A stretch of 64,000 nucleotides of DNA from Aldehydirespirator sp965203635 (GTDB lineage Bacteria > Actinomycetota > Acidimicrobiia > Acidimicrobiales > Aldehydirespiratoraceae): assembly GCA_965203635.1 (NCBI GenBank), contig OZ241903.1, positions 2,790,001 to 2,854,000 on the forward strand. The letters run 5' to 3'. A model generated the notes under the pieces. It saw only the letters and a list, made by a program, of their open reading frames with translations. It searched no databases and was not told where the DNA came from. The position numbers and the translations under genes were made by a program. Every line of letters begins with the position of its first letter. Within the stretch, counting starts at the first letter, position 1. Positions 31,537 to 40,635 of the stretch are shown here, piece by piece.

Positions 31537-34500
31537 TCACGCGTCGCCGGGCGGGGGATCGTCCGACTCCTCGGTGGGCAGCGTGATCGTCGCGTAGACG
31601 CGCTCGCCCTTGCCTTGAGAGTTTCGGGCTCGGACCCAGACGTTGTAGGTCTGGCCCGCGTCGAGCTTGTTGTACGTCACCTGAGTCTTGGGCGCGTTGG
31701 GATGCTTGGTCTTGCCGCTGCCGCGGTCGCCGCCTTCGGGCTTCAGGTGCACGATGTAGCCCTTCGGAGCCGACCCGACGTCGGGCGCTGTCCAGCGGAC
31801 CACGACCTTGTCGCCGTCGGCGGTCAGCGTCAGCTCGGTCACCGGGCCGGGCAGCTCCACGGCCTGCTGTTGCTGCTGCGCGGCGGGCACCGTCACGTCG
31901 AACGTGTCGCTCACCCGGTTGCCGTCGGAGTCCTGGGCGGTGACGGTGATGGTGGCCGTGCCCTCGTCCACGCCGGTGACCGTGACGGCGGTCACCGACC
32001 CGGTCGATGCGTCGGTGGCGGTCGAGATCTGCGCGACCGCAGTGTTCGATGACGCTGCGGTGACGGTCAGGCTGTCCCCGTCGGCGTCGCTGAACACGCC
32101 CGACAGCGAGACGTCGTGCGTCGCGTCGATCTCCAGCTCGCTCACGTCGGCGATGGCCGAGGCCACCACCGGCGCGGCCTTCACCGTGACAGTGAAGCTG
32201 TCCTGGGCCGTGCCGCCGTTGCCGTCGTCGGCGGTGACCGTGACGGTTGCCGTTCCCCGCGCCTGGGCGTTCACCGTGAGCGTCGAGTGGTCGGCGGACA
32301 CCGACACGGTGGCGACGCTGTCATCCGACGAGTCCGCCGTCACGGTCAGGTCGTCGCCGTCGGCGTCGCTGAACACGCCCGACAGCGATACCTGGCTGGT
32401 ACCGCTCTGGTTTGGGATGGCGGCGTCTGCGATGGCGCCGACAACTGTGGGCGACTCGTTGGGCGGGGCCACCGGCGTGGTGTGCGCGCCCTTGGTCCGC
32501 ACCCACTTGCTGGAGCTCCCGTCGCGCTCGCTCATGTTGTTGCGATGCCCGACCATCGACCGGATCCAGACGCCCGTCGCGACGCCGTTCTTGAGCCCGG
32601 TGATCGTGTAGCTGGTCACGCCGGGGTCCACCGACAGGCCGTCGTTCTTGCCCACGGCCCGGCGGTCGCGCGGGTTGGCCCACACGCCGAACTCCTGGCT
32701 CCAGCGCAGCACGTGCCAGATCTCCGAGTCCTCGTATCCCTCGCGGGAGGAGGTGTTCCAGGTCACCGTCAGCGTGCCGTCGCCGGGAACGACCTGGATG
32801 TTCCACGGCTCGGGACCCTCCGGCCGGTCGTCGTTGTCGTCGATGGTCACCGTCGCCGCGCCGGTCTTGGCGGGCTCCACCGCCCACAGCGGCTCGCCGA
32901 CGTGCGACACCGTCACGGTGAAGCTCTCGTCGTCCTCCACCGCCTCGTCGTCCACGATGGGCACGGCGATGCTTGCGCTCCGCTGGCCCTCGGGGATCGT
33001 GACCGTCGACACGATCTCGCCGACGTCAGCCGCGGTCGCCCCGCCGTCGCCGTAGCCGGCGCTCACGTTGAACGACACGCCGCCCCGGGTCGCCGGGCTG
33101 CCCAGGCTCACCGTCACCTGCCCCGTCTCGCCCTCCGTGAGGCGCAACTCCGGGGTCACCTTGAACGTGCGCGGCGGCGGGTCGACAATCACCAGGTGCG
33201 TGTGGACCTGGTCGCCGTTAGTGACCCTGACCCACACGTAGGTGTTGCTCTTCTCGGCGCTGAGCGCGATCGCCCCGGTCAGCCCGTCGGCGCCCACCGC
33301 GGTGAAGCTGGCCGGAGGAGCGTCCCAGGCCCCCTTGCCGTACTCGATCGTGCTACCCGGCCAGTCCCCGCGCAGCAGCAGCCTGGCATGGGTGGTGATC
33401 GCCTTCTCCCCGGTGTGGAGGCTGACGAACTCGCCCGGAATCACGGCGATGAGCGCCTCGCCGAGCGTCGCGTGGGGCTTGGCCCGCGCGACGTCCCAGC
33501 GCACGAAGCCGTCCACCGCCTGCCCGTTCCGCATCTCGTCGTAGTAGACGCGCACCGCCTGCAGGCCGGTGGTAACCGGGATGATGCGCACCCCGACCGT
33601 CGAATAGGTGCCCCAGTCCAGGGCGTCGCTGCTCTCAAACCCCCAGACCCAGGTGTTGGTGTTCCCCACCCGGTTCTGGCGGCGGATGGGCAACTGTATC
33701 GATTGCCGGTTTGCCGTCAGCTCCAGCATCATGCCGTTCAAGCTCACCGTGCTGTAGCCGAGCTCGTCCTCGTGGACGGTGAGCGTGACGCGGCGAATGA
33801 TTTCGGAGTGGCCGTACCGAGCGACGAACTCCACCGTGAGCTCCTCGACGTGGTAGCTGCGCAGCCCGCCGTACCTGGGGGCGTTGACGGAGAAGCGGTT
33901 GCCGCCGAACACGACGGGGTCGCTGCAGTCCACGTCGCTCCCGCAGCCGGCCTTGGCGTGGCTGTTGTTGATGCGGCGCGCCCTCATCGTCGGCTGCCAC
34001 TCCGTCACGCTGGGGCCGACCGGGTTCAGGTAGAGGCCCACGTCGACCACCTGGTCGTCCGCGTGCTCGTTGACGCCGATGCCGGTGTCGGACCATTCGA
34101 TGTCCTTGCGGCTGGCACTCAATACGCCGTCGCGGAGCGGGAACGAGCGCCCGTCGAAGACCAGCGTCACGCTGTTGCGCAGGCTCTCCGGGACAGCCTG
34201 CGTGAAGCTCAGGACCAGCGATCTCGGCACATTTGCGCCCTCGTTCTCGGTGTACAGGGCTCGAACCCTGACTCCGCCGTACTGCCTGGATGCCCGCCAG
34301 TCGTTGTCCCCCCGGCTTTCCGGGTCGGTGGCGGACCAGCCTCGCCCGCCGGCGAAGTAGAAGGTGTCCTGCGACAGCGTGGACGTGTTGTCGCAGCGGT
34401 CGCCCGCAGCGAATTGAGTCATGGTGGAGCAGCCCAGGAATGTCCCGTTGAGGTCCCGCATGACCAATGCGGCGGTCCAGACGGCGTTCCCGAGCTTCCC

Positions 34501-37209
34501 CGCCGCTCCGCCGCCGCCCGACGAGAGCACGAAAACGTAGGATTCGATTACCCCGGAGGGCGGCGTTACAGCCACAGTGACTCTGCCCGCGCCGACCGGG
34601 ATGGCGGCGCTGGGTGCGCCGCTGGCCGTCGCCACTGTGTTCACGGTGATCGTGGCCTCGGGGTGGTTCGCGGTGGGCGTGAACTTGACATGGGTCGCGC
34701 TGGGGGAGATCTCAATCGTGTAGGTGCGCGTGGCCGGATCGAACTCCGGCGTCAGCTTCCCACTGCCGGGAAAGGTCTGGCCGCCGTCTGCGCTGAAGCT
34801 GAACGACAGCGCGCTCAGCGTCGTGTCGTTGGGGTTGACCCTCACCGCCACGGAGCCGATCGAGAGGCTGCTCGGGTACTTCGGGTCGCTGCTCGTGGCC
34901 GCGTGCGTGATCGTGGACGATCCCGAGGCCACCCCCGTCACCGTGAACGTCTGCGGCGTGTTCCAGTTGGTCGTCGTGAACGTCCGCGACGCCGGCGCCA
35001 CCGTTGCCCTCGCCGGTGTGCCGCTGGTCGCCGCCACCACGACGTTCGCCGTGGGTTGCGAGTCCAGCACCACCGTGTAGGTCGTCGTCGCTCCGTCCTG
35101 GACGTCGCGCGTGGTATGGCTGACGGTCACCCCGGCGGTGTCGTTGTCGGTGATCGTGAGCGTCACGCCCGTGACGGTGAGACCGCTCACCGTGGTGGTG
35201 AGGACGACCGTCTCGTTGTCCTCGTCGACATCGTCGTCGACAATCGTGACCGTGCCCGTGGCCGAGCTCTGGCCCACGGCGATCGTGAACGCCGCCGGCA
35301 CCGAGTAGTCCGCCGTGGCCGCGGCCGTGCCCGTGGCCGTCAGCGTCACCGACACCGCCGTCGTCGCCGGCCGGTTCAGGGTGGCGGTGACCATGACCGT
35401 GCCGCCGTCCTCGGCCACGGTGTTGCTCGCCGCATCCGTCGTCAGCGCCAGCGTCGTGGGCGGCTGCGCCGTAACCGTCACCGCCACCGAGCTCACCGAC
35501 AGGCTGCTCGGATACTTCGAGTCGGTGCTCGTCACCGAGTGCGAGACCATGGACGAGCCCGCGGCCACGCCCCTCACCGTGAAGGTCTGCGGCGTGTCCC
35601 AGTTGCTCGCCGTGAACGTCCGCGACGCCGGCGCCACCGTCGCCGCCGCCGTCGTGCCGCTGGTCGCCCCCACCACGACGTTCGCCGTGGGTTGCGAGTC
35701 CAGCACCACCGTGTAGGTCGTCGTCGACGCCGCCTGGACCGAGCGCGTGGTCTGGCTGACCGTGACCCCGGCGGTGTCGTCGTCGGTGATCGTGAGGGTC
35801 ACGGGCGTGACGGTGAGGCCGCTCACCGTGGTCGTGAGGATGACCGTCTCGTTGTCCTCGTCGATGTCGTCGTCGACAATCGTGACGGTGCCCGTGGCAG
35901 AGGTGGAGCCGACGGGGATCGTGAACGCCCCCGGCAGCGTGTAGTCCGCCGTGGCCGTGGCCGTGCCCGTGGCCGTCAGCGTCACCGCTACCGCGGTCGT
36001 CGCCGCCTGGTTCAGCGTGGCGGTGACCGTGACCGTGCCGCCGTCCTCGGCGACGGTGTTGCTCGCCGCGCTCGTCGACAGCGCAAGCGTCGGGGACGTG
36101 ATCGTCACCACCGCCGTGTCGCCGCTGCCGCTCACGACATAGTCCGCGTTCTGGACGGCCTCGAGCACGTACTCGATCTTCTCGTCCGGATCCTCCGCGT
36201 CCGTGTCCGACACCGCCGCCACCGTGAACGTCGCGGTCGTCGCGTTCGCAGGCAGGGTCAGGCTGAGACCCGTCAGCCCCGTCACCGAGTAGTCCGAACT
36301 CGCGGCCGTCGTCCCGCCGGTCGCCGTGGTCACGTTCACGCTGCTCTCCGTCGTCAGCGCCGGCGAGACGTTCACCGTCAGCGTCACGCTCGCGCCCTCG
36401 GCCACGGTGTAGCTCGACTGCGCGAACGACACTTGGCGGGTCGAGGCACGCGGCGTGAACCTCAGCCAGTCCGAGGCGCTCCCAAGCAAATTGTCCGCAT
36501 CCACCGCCCGCATGTTGGCGATGTACTCCGTGCCGTTCGTCAGGCCGGTGACCTCGCCCGACGTGGTCCCGGCCCCGCTCACCATGACGTTCTTCGTTCC
36601 GAACGTCGAGCCCGGTGGCGGGTCCGCCTCCCGCACCTGGATCCGGTAGCCGCCGAGCGTCCTGCCGCCGGTGAACGACGGCGCGCTCCAGGTGAACGTC
36701 GCCTTGGTGTTGCCGGGCGTCACCCGGATCCACATGGGCGGGTCGATGTTCGAGGGTCTCGACTGCACGCTTCCGACAGCTTCCTCGATGTCCGACCACG
36801 GGCCGGCGCCGGCGGCGTTCTTCTTGCGGACCCGGACCTCGTACGTCTTCCCCACCGTCAGACCGGTGATGCGGGCGAACCACGACGTCCCGCTGTGGGA
36901 ATAGTCGCTCCACGACGTCGTGTCCTTCTCCCGGTACTGCACGTCATAGCCCGTGACACTCGCGTCGCGGCGCGTCTCGTCATCCACGTAGTCCCGCCAA
37001 GTGACGTCGTAGCCGAGGTGAACCCCCCGAGTGACATTGGTGATGAACGCCTTGCCCGTCGGGGCGCTCTGCGCACCCGCGGGCGCGGCCGGGAACACCG
37101 ACACCAACGCGACGACCACCAGCACCAGCGACGACACCAGCGGGACCCGCAGCATCCTCAGCCCCAACCGACTTCTGCCGCTGCCTTCGTTCTTATACCT
37201 CGCCGTCAT
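31537..37209 (-). CDS. Giant secreted Calx-beta/fibronectin-III surface protein
   Basis: A 1890-residue protein. ATG 37209 follows GAGGAGG at 5 bases and opens directly into a signal peptide (membrane helix about residues 22-42, cleavage near PAGAQSAP), so it is preferred to a longer frame. Order of domains: two fibronectin-III-like domains (about 50-245), Calx-beta-like repeats, two near-identical 212-residue units (about 370-794), a cadherin-like sandwich (about 795-880), and a large beta region with cysteines (about 900-1340). It continues with another Calx-beta (about 1345-1430), fibronectin III, two Ig-like units with SLSGVFSDADGD (about 1590-1770), a short Gln run and a last fibronectin III. 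No wall-sorting motif or C-terminal membrane helix is seen. A likely role is adhesion or matrix contact; DDD/DED runs suggest calcium binding. Confidence 0.8.
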   Translation of the reverse strand: MTARYKNEGSGRSRLGLRMLRVPLVSSLVLVVVALVSVFPAAPAGAQSAPTGKAFITNVTRGVHLGYDVTWRDYVDDETRRDASVTGYDVQYREKDTTSWSDYSHSGTSWFARITGLTVGKTYEVRVRKKNAAGAGPWSDIEEAVGSVQSRPSNIDPPMWIRVTPGNTKATFTWSAPSFTGGRTLGGYRIQVREADPPPGSTFGTKNVMVSGAGTTSGEVTGLTNGTEYIANMRAVDADNLLGSASDWLRFTPRASTRQVSFAQSSYTVAEGASVTLTVNVSPALTTESSVNVTTATGGTTAASSDYSVTGLTGLSLTLPANATTATFTVAAVSDTDAEDPDEKIEYVLEAVQNADYVVSGSGDTAVVTITSPTLALSTSAASNTVAEDGGTVTVTATLNQAATTAVAVTLTATGTATATADYTLPGAFTIPVGSTSATGTVTIVDDDIDEDNETVILTTTVSGLTVTPVTLTITDDDTAGVTVSQTTRSVQAASTTTYTVVLDSQPTANVVVGATSGTTAAATVAPASRTFTASNWDTPQTFTVRGVAAGSSMVSHSVTSTDSKYPSSLSVSSVAVTVTAQPPTTLALTTDAASNTVAEDGGTVMVTATLNRPATTAVSVTLTATGTAAATADYSVPAAFTIAVGQSSATGTVTIVDDDVDEDNETVVLTTTVSGLTVTGVTLTITDNDTAGVTVSHTTRDVQDGATTTYTVVLDSQPTANVVVAATSGTPARATVAPASRTFTTTNWNTPQTFTVTGVASGSSTITHAATSSDPKYPSSLSIGSVAVRVNPNDTTLSALSFSFSADGGQTFPGSGKLTPEFDPATRTYTIEISPSATHVKFTPTANHPEATITVNTVATASGAPSAAIPVGAGRVTVAVTPPSGVIESYVFVLSSGGGGAAGKLGNAVWTAALVMRDLNGTFLGCSTMTQFAAGDRCDNTSTLSQDTFYFAGGRGWSATDPESRGDNDWRASRQYGGVRVRALYTENEGANVPRSLVLSFTQAVPESLRNSVTLVFDGRSFPLRDGVLSASRKDIEWSDTGIGVNEHADDQVVDVGLYLNPVGPSVTEWQPTMRARRINNSHAKAGCGSDVDCSDPVVFGGNRFSVNAPRYGGLRSYHVEELTVEFVARYGHSEIIRRVTLTVHEDELGYSTVSLNGMMLELTANRQSIQLPIRRQNRVGNTNTWVWGFESSDALDWGTYSTVGVRIIPVTTGLQAVRVYYDEMRNGQAVDGFVRWDVARAKPHATLGEALIAVIPGEFVSLHTGEKAITTHARLLLRGDWPGSTIEYGKGAWDAPPASFTAVGADGLTGAIALSAEKSNTYVWVRVTNGDQVHTHLVIVDPPPRTFKVTPELRLTEGETGQVTVSLGSPATRGGVSFNVSAGYGDGGATAADVGEIVSTVTIPEGQRSASIAVPIVDDEAVEDDESFTVTVSHVGEPLWAVEPAKTGAATVTIDDNDDRPEGPEPWNIQVVPGDGTLTVTWNTSSREGYEDSEIWHVLRWSQEFGVWANPRDRRAVGKNDGLSVDPGVTSYTITGLKNGVATGVWIRSMVGHRNNMSERDGSSSKWVRTKGAHTTPVAPPNESPTVVGAIADAAIPNQSGTSQVSLSGVFSDADGDDLTVTADSSDDSVATVSVSADHSTLTVNAQARGTATVTVTADDGNGGTAQDSFTVTVKAAPVVASAIADVSELEIDATHDVSLSGVFSDADGDSLTVTAASSNTAVAQISTATDASTGSVTAVTVTGVDEGTATITVTAQDSDGNRVSDTFDVTVPAAQQQQQAVELPGPVTELTLTADGDKVVVRWTAPDVGSAPKGYIVHLKPEGGDRGSGKTKHPNAPKTQVTYNKLDAGQTYNVWVRARNSQGKGERVYATITLPTEESDDPPPGDA
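34827..36098 (-). repeat. Two tandem 212-codon units in the giant gene
   Basis: Bases of about 35463-36098 and 34827-35462 encode successive units of 212 residues. Each begins with an LALST/TTD-AASNTVAEDGG segment, passes through TATADY, VTIVDDD and DEDNETV, and ends with KYPSSLS. High similarity at protein and DNA level indicates recent internal duplication. Boundaries are approximate. Confidence 0.8.
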
Positions 37210-37216
37210 GCCTCCT

Positions 37217-37354
37217 CTACCCGATATTGCTGACGAGGGTGACGGTGGTCTGGGCTTCGGCGGGCTTGGTTGGGGCCAGCGACAGCATGGACGCCGCGAG
37301 GACCACCGCGACGGCGGCCGCGAGGCCGGCCGGGGCGCGTCTGCGCTCAGGCAC
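37217..37354 (-). pseudogene. Orphan signal-peptide ORF in front of the giant gene
   Basis: A 45-residue frame from GTG 37354 reads VPERRRAPAGLAAAVAVVL, then AASMLSLAPTKPAEAQTTVT and LVSNIG, stopping at TAG 37217-37219. It is a convincing signal peptide with an A-x-A cleavage site, followed by the TLVSN(T/I)G start seen in some secreted actinobacterial proteins, and then stops. The TAG overlaps the ribosome site of the giant gene 7 bases before its ATG. Probably the stump of another secreted-protein gene; a leader-peptide role in coupling is possible. Confidence 0.5.
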
Positions 37355-37381
37355 CGGGCCACCCCGGCCCGGCGGGTCCGG

Positions 37382-37450
<69 letters not shown>

Positions 37451-37930
37451 GGTGGTCTCCTTGTTTGACGGAACACTGGACTAGGCGGCATGCCGGAGCC
37501 TGCACCTGCCGGGGCGGCGTCGGCCAATCCGGCTCACGCGTGCAGGAACCCTCCTGGGCCAGCCTCCGGTGTATGGACAACACCCGCTTATACAGAACAC
37601 CGACCCCATGATTCGCGCACACTGTACAGCAGGCACGGTGCGAATCATCATATCCATATGACACCGTGCATGATGACATCGTGCATGGCGACCCAGTCCA
37701 GGAAACAGACCGCGGCGACCCGCGCGTTCCAGCACGGCCTCGCGGTGACGGTCCCGGGTCAGCGGCTCACGGGCCCGCACAGCCGCGGGTTCACGGAACC
37801 CGGCCGCCGCGAGTTCACCAGATGCCAAGTTGTGCGATGTATCAGGGGTTGTCGTATGTTCTTGTGGTCTGTGGTTGCACCGCGGCGCGGTAGGGGGTTA
37901 GTGTGGCCGGAGCGGATCGGAGGTGCGCTC
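37451..37930. other. 480-base stretch without a convincing gene
   Basis: Less GC-rich than its surroundings, with scattered stop codons in all frames. It would hold the promoters of the leader/giant gene (minus strand) and of the Uma2 gene (plus strand). It contains the 9-bp inverted repeat at 37608-37648 and near-palindromic GTGCATGATGACATCGTGCAT at about 37666. No transposase or recombinase remnant was recognised, though the texture resembles decayed mobile DNA. Confidence 0.5.
37608..37648. repeat. 9-bp inverted repeat
   Basis: ATGATTCGC (37608-37616) and GCGAATCAT (37640-37648) are perfect inverse copies with a 23-base spacer. It could be an operator, a terminator-like hairpin or the end of a decayed element. 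Nothing else decides among these. Confidence 0.4.
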
Positions 37931-38725
37931 ATGGGTTCGACAGTGACCAGGCCTCCCGAGGTGGAGATCTACTATCCGGAGGGGCCCCCGATGCCGGAGG
38001 GGGATTCGCAGACCCGGCGGCGCATGGAGCTGGTGCTCGCGCTGCGGCGCTGGTTCGACCAGCGCGGCGACGCCGGGGCATGGGTGTGCTGCGACATCAA
38101 CGTCTACTACCGCAAGGGCGACCGCAAAGCGGTGGTCGCCCCCGATGTGGCCGTCGCGTTCGGGGTGGACACGGCCGCAGTGAACGGCAAGACCACCTAC
38201 CGGGTGTGGGACGCCGGCGCCGCGCCGTGCTTCGCGCTGGAGATCGCCTCGCCCAAGACGGTGCGCACCGACCTGTACGTGAAGCCGGCCAAGTACGCGG
38301 AGCTCGGCGTGGCCGAGTACTGGCGCCTCGACCCCACCGGCGAAGACCTGCTCGACCCGCCCCTGCAGGGCGAGACACGCCACTCGGGCCGCTGGACCCC
38401 CATCAAGGTCACCCCCGACCGCGGCGGGCTACGCGCCCGCAGCAGCGTGCTGGGCCTGGACCTGTGCTGGCAGCCGCCCAAACTGCGGCTATGGGACATC
38501 ACCGAGAGCGCCTGGCTCCCCGACCCCGACGACATATACGCCCGGGCCACCGCCGCCGAGGCACAAGCAGCTGCCGCCGAGGCACAACTCGCCGAGGAGA
38601 CCACCGCCCGCACAGCCGCCGAGGCACAACTCGCCGAGGAGACCACCGCCCGCACAGCCGCCGAGGCGGAGCTGGCAGAGCTTCGGGCCCGCCTCCGCGG
38701 CACCCCCGGCGAGCCCGACCGGTAG
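37931..38725 (+). CDS. Uma2-family putative endonuclease with coiled-coil tail
   Basis: A 264-residue protein of the Uma2 (DUF820) family, which has a PD-(D/E)xK nuclease fold. The catalytic pattern is present: VVAPDVAVAF (Asp, about residue 76), FALEIASPK (Glu, about 100) and then KYAELGVAEYWRLDP. ATG 37931 begins the conserved region. The last 50 residues form an Ala/Glu/Arg coiled coil made from a repeated 14-residue unit. Uma2 proteins are abundant in multicellular and host-associated bacteria; their targets are unknown. It sits inside the 7.2-kb block flanked by the 175-bp duplication. Confidence 0.8.
   Translation: MGSTVTRPPEVEIYYPEGPPMPEGDSQTRRRMELVLALRRWFDQRGDAGAWVCCDINVYYRKGDRKAVVAPDVAVAFGVDTAAVNGKTTYRVWDAGAAPCFALEIASPKTVRTDLYVKPAKYAELGVAEYWRLDPTGEDLLDPPLQGETRHSGRWTPIKVTPDRGGLRARSSVLGLDLCWQPPKLRLWDITESAWLPDPDDIYARATAAEAQAAAAEAQLAEETTARTAAEAQLAEETTARTAAEAELAELRARLRGTPGEPDR
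38573..38656 (+). repeat. 42-bp tandem repeat coding for the Uma2 coiled coil
   Basis: Two identical 42-base units (38573-38614, 38615-38656) encode AAEAQLAEETTART twice, with partial units on both sides. The 14-residue length equals two heptads, so copy-number change would lengthen the coil without breaking register. Confidence 0.9.
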
Positions 38726-38742
38726 CCGCCCGCCGCGATCGC

Positions 38743-38917
38743 GCTCGAGTCCTCTCTGACCGTCTAGCGGTCACTCCGTGTCTAGGTGGGCGAACAGGTC
38801 GCGGGTGCGGAACGGGGCGGACATGAACCGGGCGAAGGCTCTGCGGCGGGTGAGCCAGGCCACCCGGGCCCCCGACTTGTCGGCCACCAGCATGTGGTCG
38901 GTCAGCCACGGGGTCAC
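38743..38917 (+). repeat. 175-bp direct duplication, right copy
   Basis: Counterpart of 31330-31504. Here the SDR end is continuous with an intact gene, while only the last 25 bases of the ABC ATPase gene are present. The original junction was therefore ATPase stop next to SDR stop, and the 7.24 kb between the copies is an insertion. Confidence 0.95.
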
Positions 38918-39577
38918 GGTGTGGACCTCGTCGCCCAGGATGTTGAAGATCCGCTTCGCTCGCTCGAACTCCTCCGACGTGGTGTCGTAGTCGCCGACGA
39001 GCAGGTCGGTCACCACTATTCCCGGTGACACGGTGCAGATCTGCACCGGGGTGCCTGCGGTGTCCTTGCGCAGAGCCTTCTGCAGGTAGCGCACCGCCCG
39101 CTTGGTGGCACCGTAGGCGGCCATGCCGGGCTGGGTGGCGCCGTCGGACCCGAATCCCTCGGTGTTCCACAGCTGCCCGTGGCCCTGCTGCAGCATGTTG
39201 GCGATGGCGACCTTGCTGGCCAGCATCGCCCCGGTCACGTTGGTGTCGACCACCGCGGCCAGGTCCCGGTCGTCCTGCTCCCACAGCGGCAGGCGCCTGA
39301 CGCTGATGCCCGCGTTGTTGACCCACATGTCGACCCCGCCGAAGGCGCCCGCCGCGCAGTCCCACAGCGCCTGGAGCTGCTCGGGATCGGTCACGTCGCA
39401 GGCCGCGCCGCACACCCTCGACTCGCCGTAGTACCGGCCCAACTCGGCCACCACCGCCGCGACCTGGCCGGCCGAGCGCCCGCTGACGGCCACCCGGCAC
39501 CGCCGCTTCAGGAACTCCCGGGCCAGCCCGTTGCCGATCCCCCTCGTGCTACCGGTGATGACGATCCGCTTTCCCAT
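38771..39577 (-). CDS. SDR resembling chlorophyll b reductase (NYC1/NOL)
   Basis: A 268-residue short-chain dehydrogenase. It has the cofactor motif TGSTRGIG (residues 8-15), NNAG (87-90) and the catalytic Ser144, Tyr155 and Lys159. From memory of plant NYC1/NOL, several non-generic segments match: IVITGSTRGIGNGLAREFL, ACDVTDPEQL, NTEGFGSDGATQPGMAAYG (in place of NMDGAGSGG..TP..YG), SPGIVVTDLL, and the C-terminal IFNIL...HMLVADKSGARVAWLT (plant MFNII...RMRVVKGSGKAVNYLT). The plant enzymes reduce the 7-formyl group of chlorophyll(ide) b. It is the second gene after the chlorophyllase-like hydrolase, 10 bases apart, and both are preceded by operator site 3. The family match is strong; the substrate is inferred. 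Confidence 0.7.
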   Translation of the reverse strand: MGKRIVITGSTRGIGNGLAREFLKRRCRVAVSGRSAGQVAAVVAELGRYYGESRVCGAACDVTDPEQLQALWDCAAGAFGGVDMWVNNAGISVRRLPLWEQDDRDLAAVVDTNVTGAMLASKVAIANMLQQGHGQLWNTEGFGSDGATQPGMAAYGATKRAVRYLQKALRKDTAGTPVQICTVSPGIVVTDLLVGDYDTTSEEFERAKRIFNILGDEVHTVTPWLTDHMLVADKSGARVAWLTRRRAFARFMSAPFRTRDLFAHLDTE

Positions 39578-39587
39578 GTCGGCTCCC

Positions 39588-40574
39588 CTAGCGCCGGTCC
39601 CAGCGGGCCACCCGCTCGTGGGCGACCAATTCCTCCAGCCGGGCGCCGCCCGTCGACCCCACACAGGCCGCCACGAAGGCGGCGATCAGGTCTCCCAGCA
39701 GGTCCCGCACCGACGGGTCGGTGTCCGGGTCGGGCTCCAGGAAGGCGCGGCCGGTGGTGGTGTCCACCGGATGGCAGACGGCGAAGTGGCCGGCGCCGGC
39801 CAGCTCGACCAGCCACGAGTCCCCCCGCCGGTGCCCGACGGCCTCCTCGAAGGTGCGCCGGACCGGGTCGTGGGCTCCGTCGCCCCGCCCGTAGCGGTCG
39901 CGGCTGGCCGAGATGACCCCGTCGCGGTCGCCGCCGATCAGCAGCACCGGCACCTCGGCCGGGATGGCCGCCACCGCGGCCTCGCCGTGTCCAAGAGAGG
40001 TGGCCGTCATCGTGTGGCCCCCGTAGGCGAACACGGCCCGCAGCCCCGGCACCCAGCCGGGGTCGCTGCTGTGCAGGGCGACGGTCCCCCCGGCGGAGTG
40101 GCCGCCCACCACCACCCGGTCGAGATCGAGCCTCCCGGCCGGTGGCGCGCCGTCCGCCTCGCTGAGACCGGCCAGGCGGTCGAGGAGCGGCCCGAGCGCG
40201 GTGGCCACCGGGCGGGTGCCGACGTTGGCGGGGGTCAGCGCATCGAGGTCTAGGCCGGGGGTGATGCCCCGGCCCGCGGGCCCCAGCGACCCGATAGCTG
40301 CGTAGGTCACCACGCACACACCGGTCGGCACGAGCCGATGGGCCAGCCAGCGGTAGCTGTCGGGGGCCACATTGATGCCGGGCATCATGATCACGAGCGG
40401 CCATGGCTCCCCCGCTGCGGCGGGAACCTGCCCGGTCAGGCGGGCCTCCTCGATCCGGAGCCGGTCGCCGGGGTAGTACAGCGTGGCTGTGGCGGGGTCC
40501 CCGCCGGCGTCGAAGGAGAAGTGCCACCCTCGAACCATCGGAGTGCAGGCCCCGCCGTCGCCGGGCTCAGCCAC
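39588..40574 (-). CDS. Chlorophyllase-like alpha/beta hydrolase
   Basis: A 328-residue hydrolase from GTG 40574 (ATG 40538 is an alternative giving 316 residues). The triad is visible: nucleophile GGHSAGG (Ser160), acid in LIGGDRDGV (Asp216 or Asp218) and AGHFAV (His263). The chain start ATLYYPG...WPLVIMMPGINVAPDSY, the GHSxGG elbow and the overall length resemble chlorophyllase/dienelactone-hydrolase-type enzymes, which cleave the phytyl ester of chlorophyll or related esters. The assignment leans on its neighbours: NYC1-like SDR downstream, operator site 3 five bases upstream, and RCCR-like and Rieske genes nearby. A generic esterase remains possible. Confidence 0.6.
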   Translation of the reverse strand: MAEPGDGGACTPMVRGWHFSFDAGGDPATATLYYPGDRLRIEEARLTGQVPAAAGEPWPLVIMMPGINVAPDSYRWLAHRLVPTGVCVVTYAAIGSLGPAGRGITPGLDLDALTPANVGTRPVATALGPLLDRLAGLSEADGAPPAGRLDLDRVVVGGHSAGGTVALHSSDPGWVPGLRAVFAYGGHTMTATSLGHGEAAVAAIPAEVPVLLIGGDRDGVISASRDRYGRGDGAHDPVRRTFEEAVGHRRGDSWLVELAGAGHFAVCHPVDTTTGRAFLEPDPDTDPSVRDLLGDLIAAFVAACVGSTGGARLEELVAHERVARWDRR

Positions 40575-40578
40575 GGAA

Positions 40579-40603
40579 GTTCCGCTCAGAGGAACGCAGT
40601 TTC
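40579..40603 (+). promoter_or_regulatory. Tripartite operator site 3
   Basis: GTTCC (40579-40583), 7 bases, GGAAC (40591-40595), 3 bases, GTTTC (40599-40603). It lies in the 61-base gap between the divergent chlorophyllase-like gene and the calycin/DUF3891 operon. A TACTAT -10-like element follows at 40622-40627, before the ATG at 40636. Same layout as sites 1, 2, 4 and 5. Confidence 0.65.
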
Positions 40604-40635
40604 ATAGTTCGTGTCCAGACTCTACTATTCGACGC

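Noticed and set aside
34827..36098. Repeats in the giant gene as a CRISPR-like array
   Set aside because: The units are 636 bases, in frame and encode protein domains; no short repeat-spacer pattern exists here or elsewhere in the window.
32116..37233. A 1705-codon open frame on the plus strand opposite the giant surface-protein gene
   Set aside because: It is an antisense shadow caused by high GC at third positions. Its translation is low-complexity Arg/Gly/His-rich, while the minus-strand frame has a signal peptide, a ribosome site and recognisable domains.
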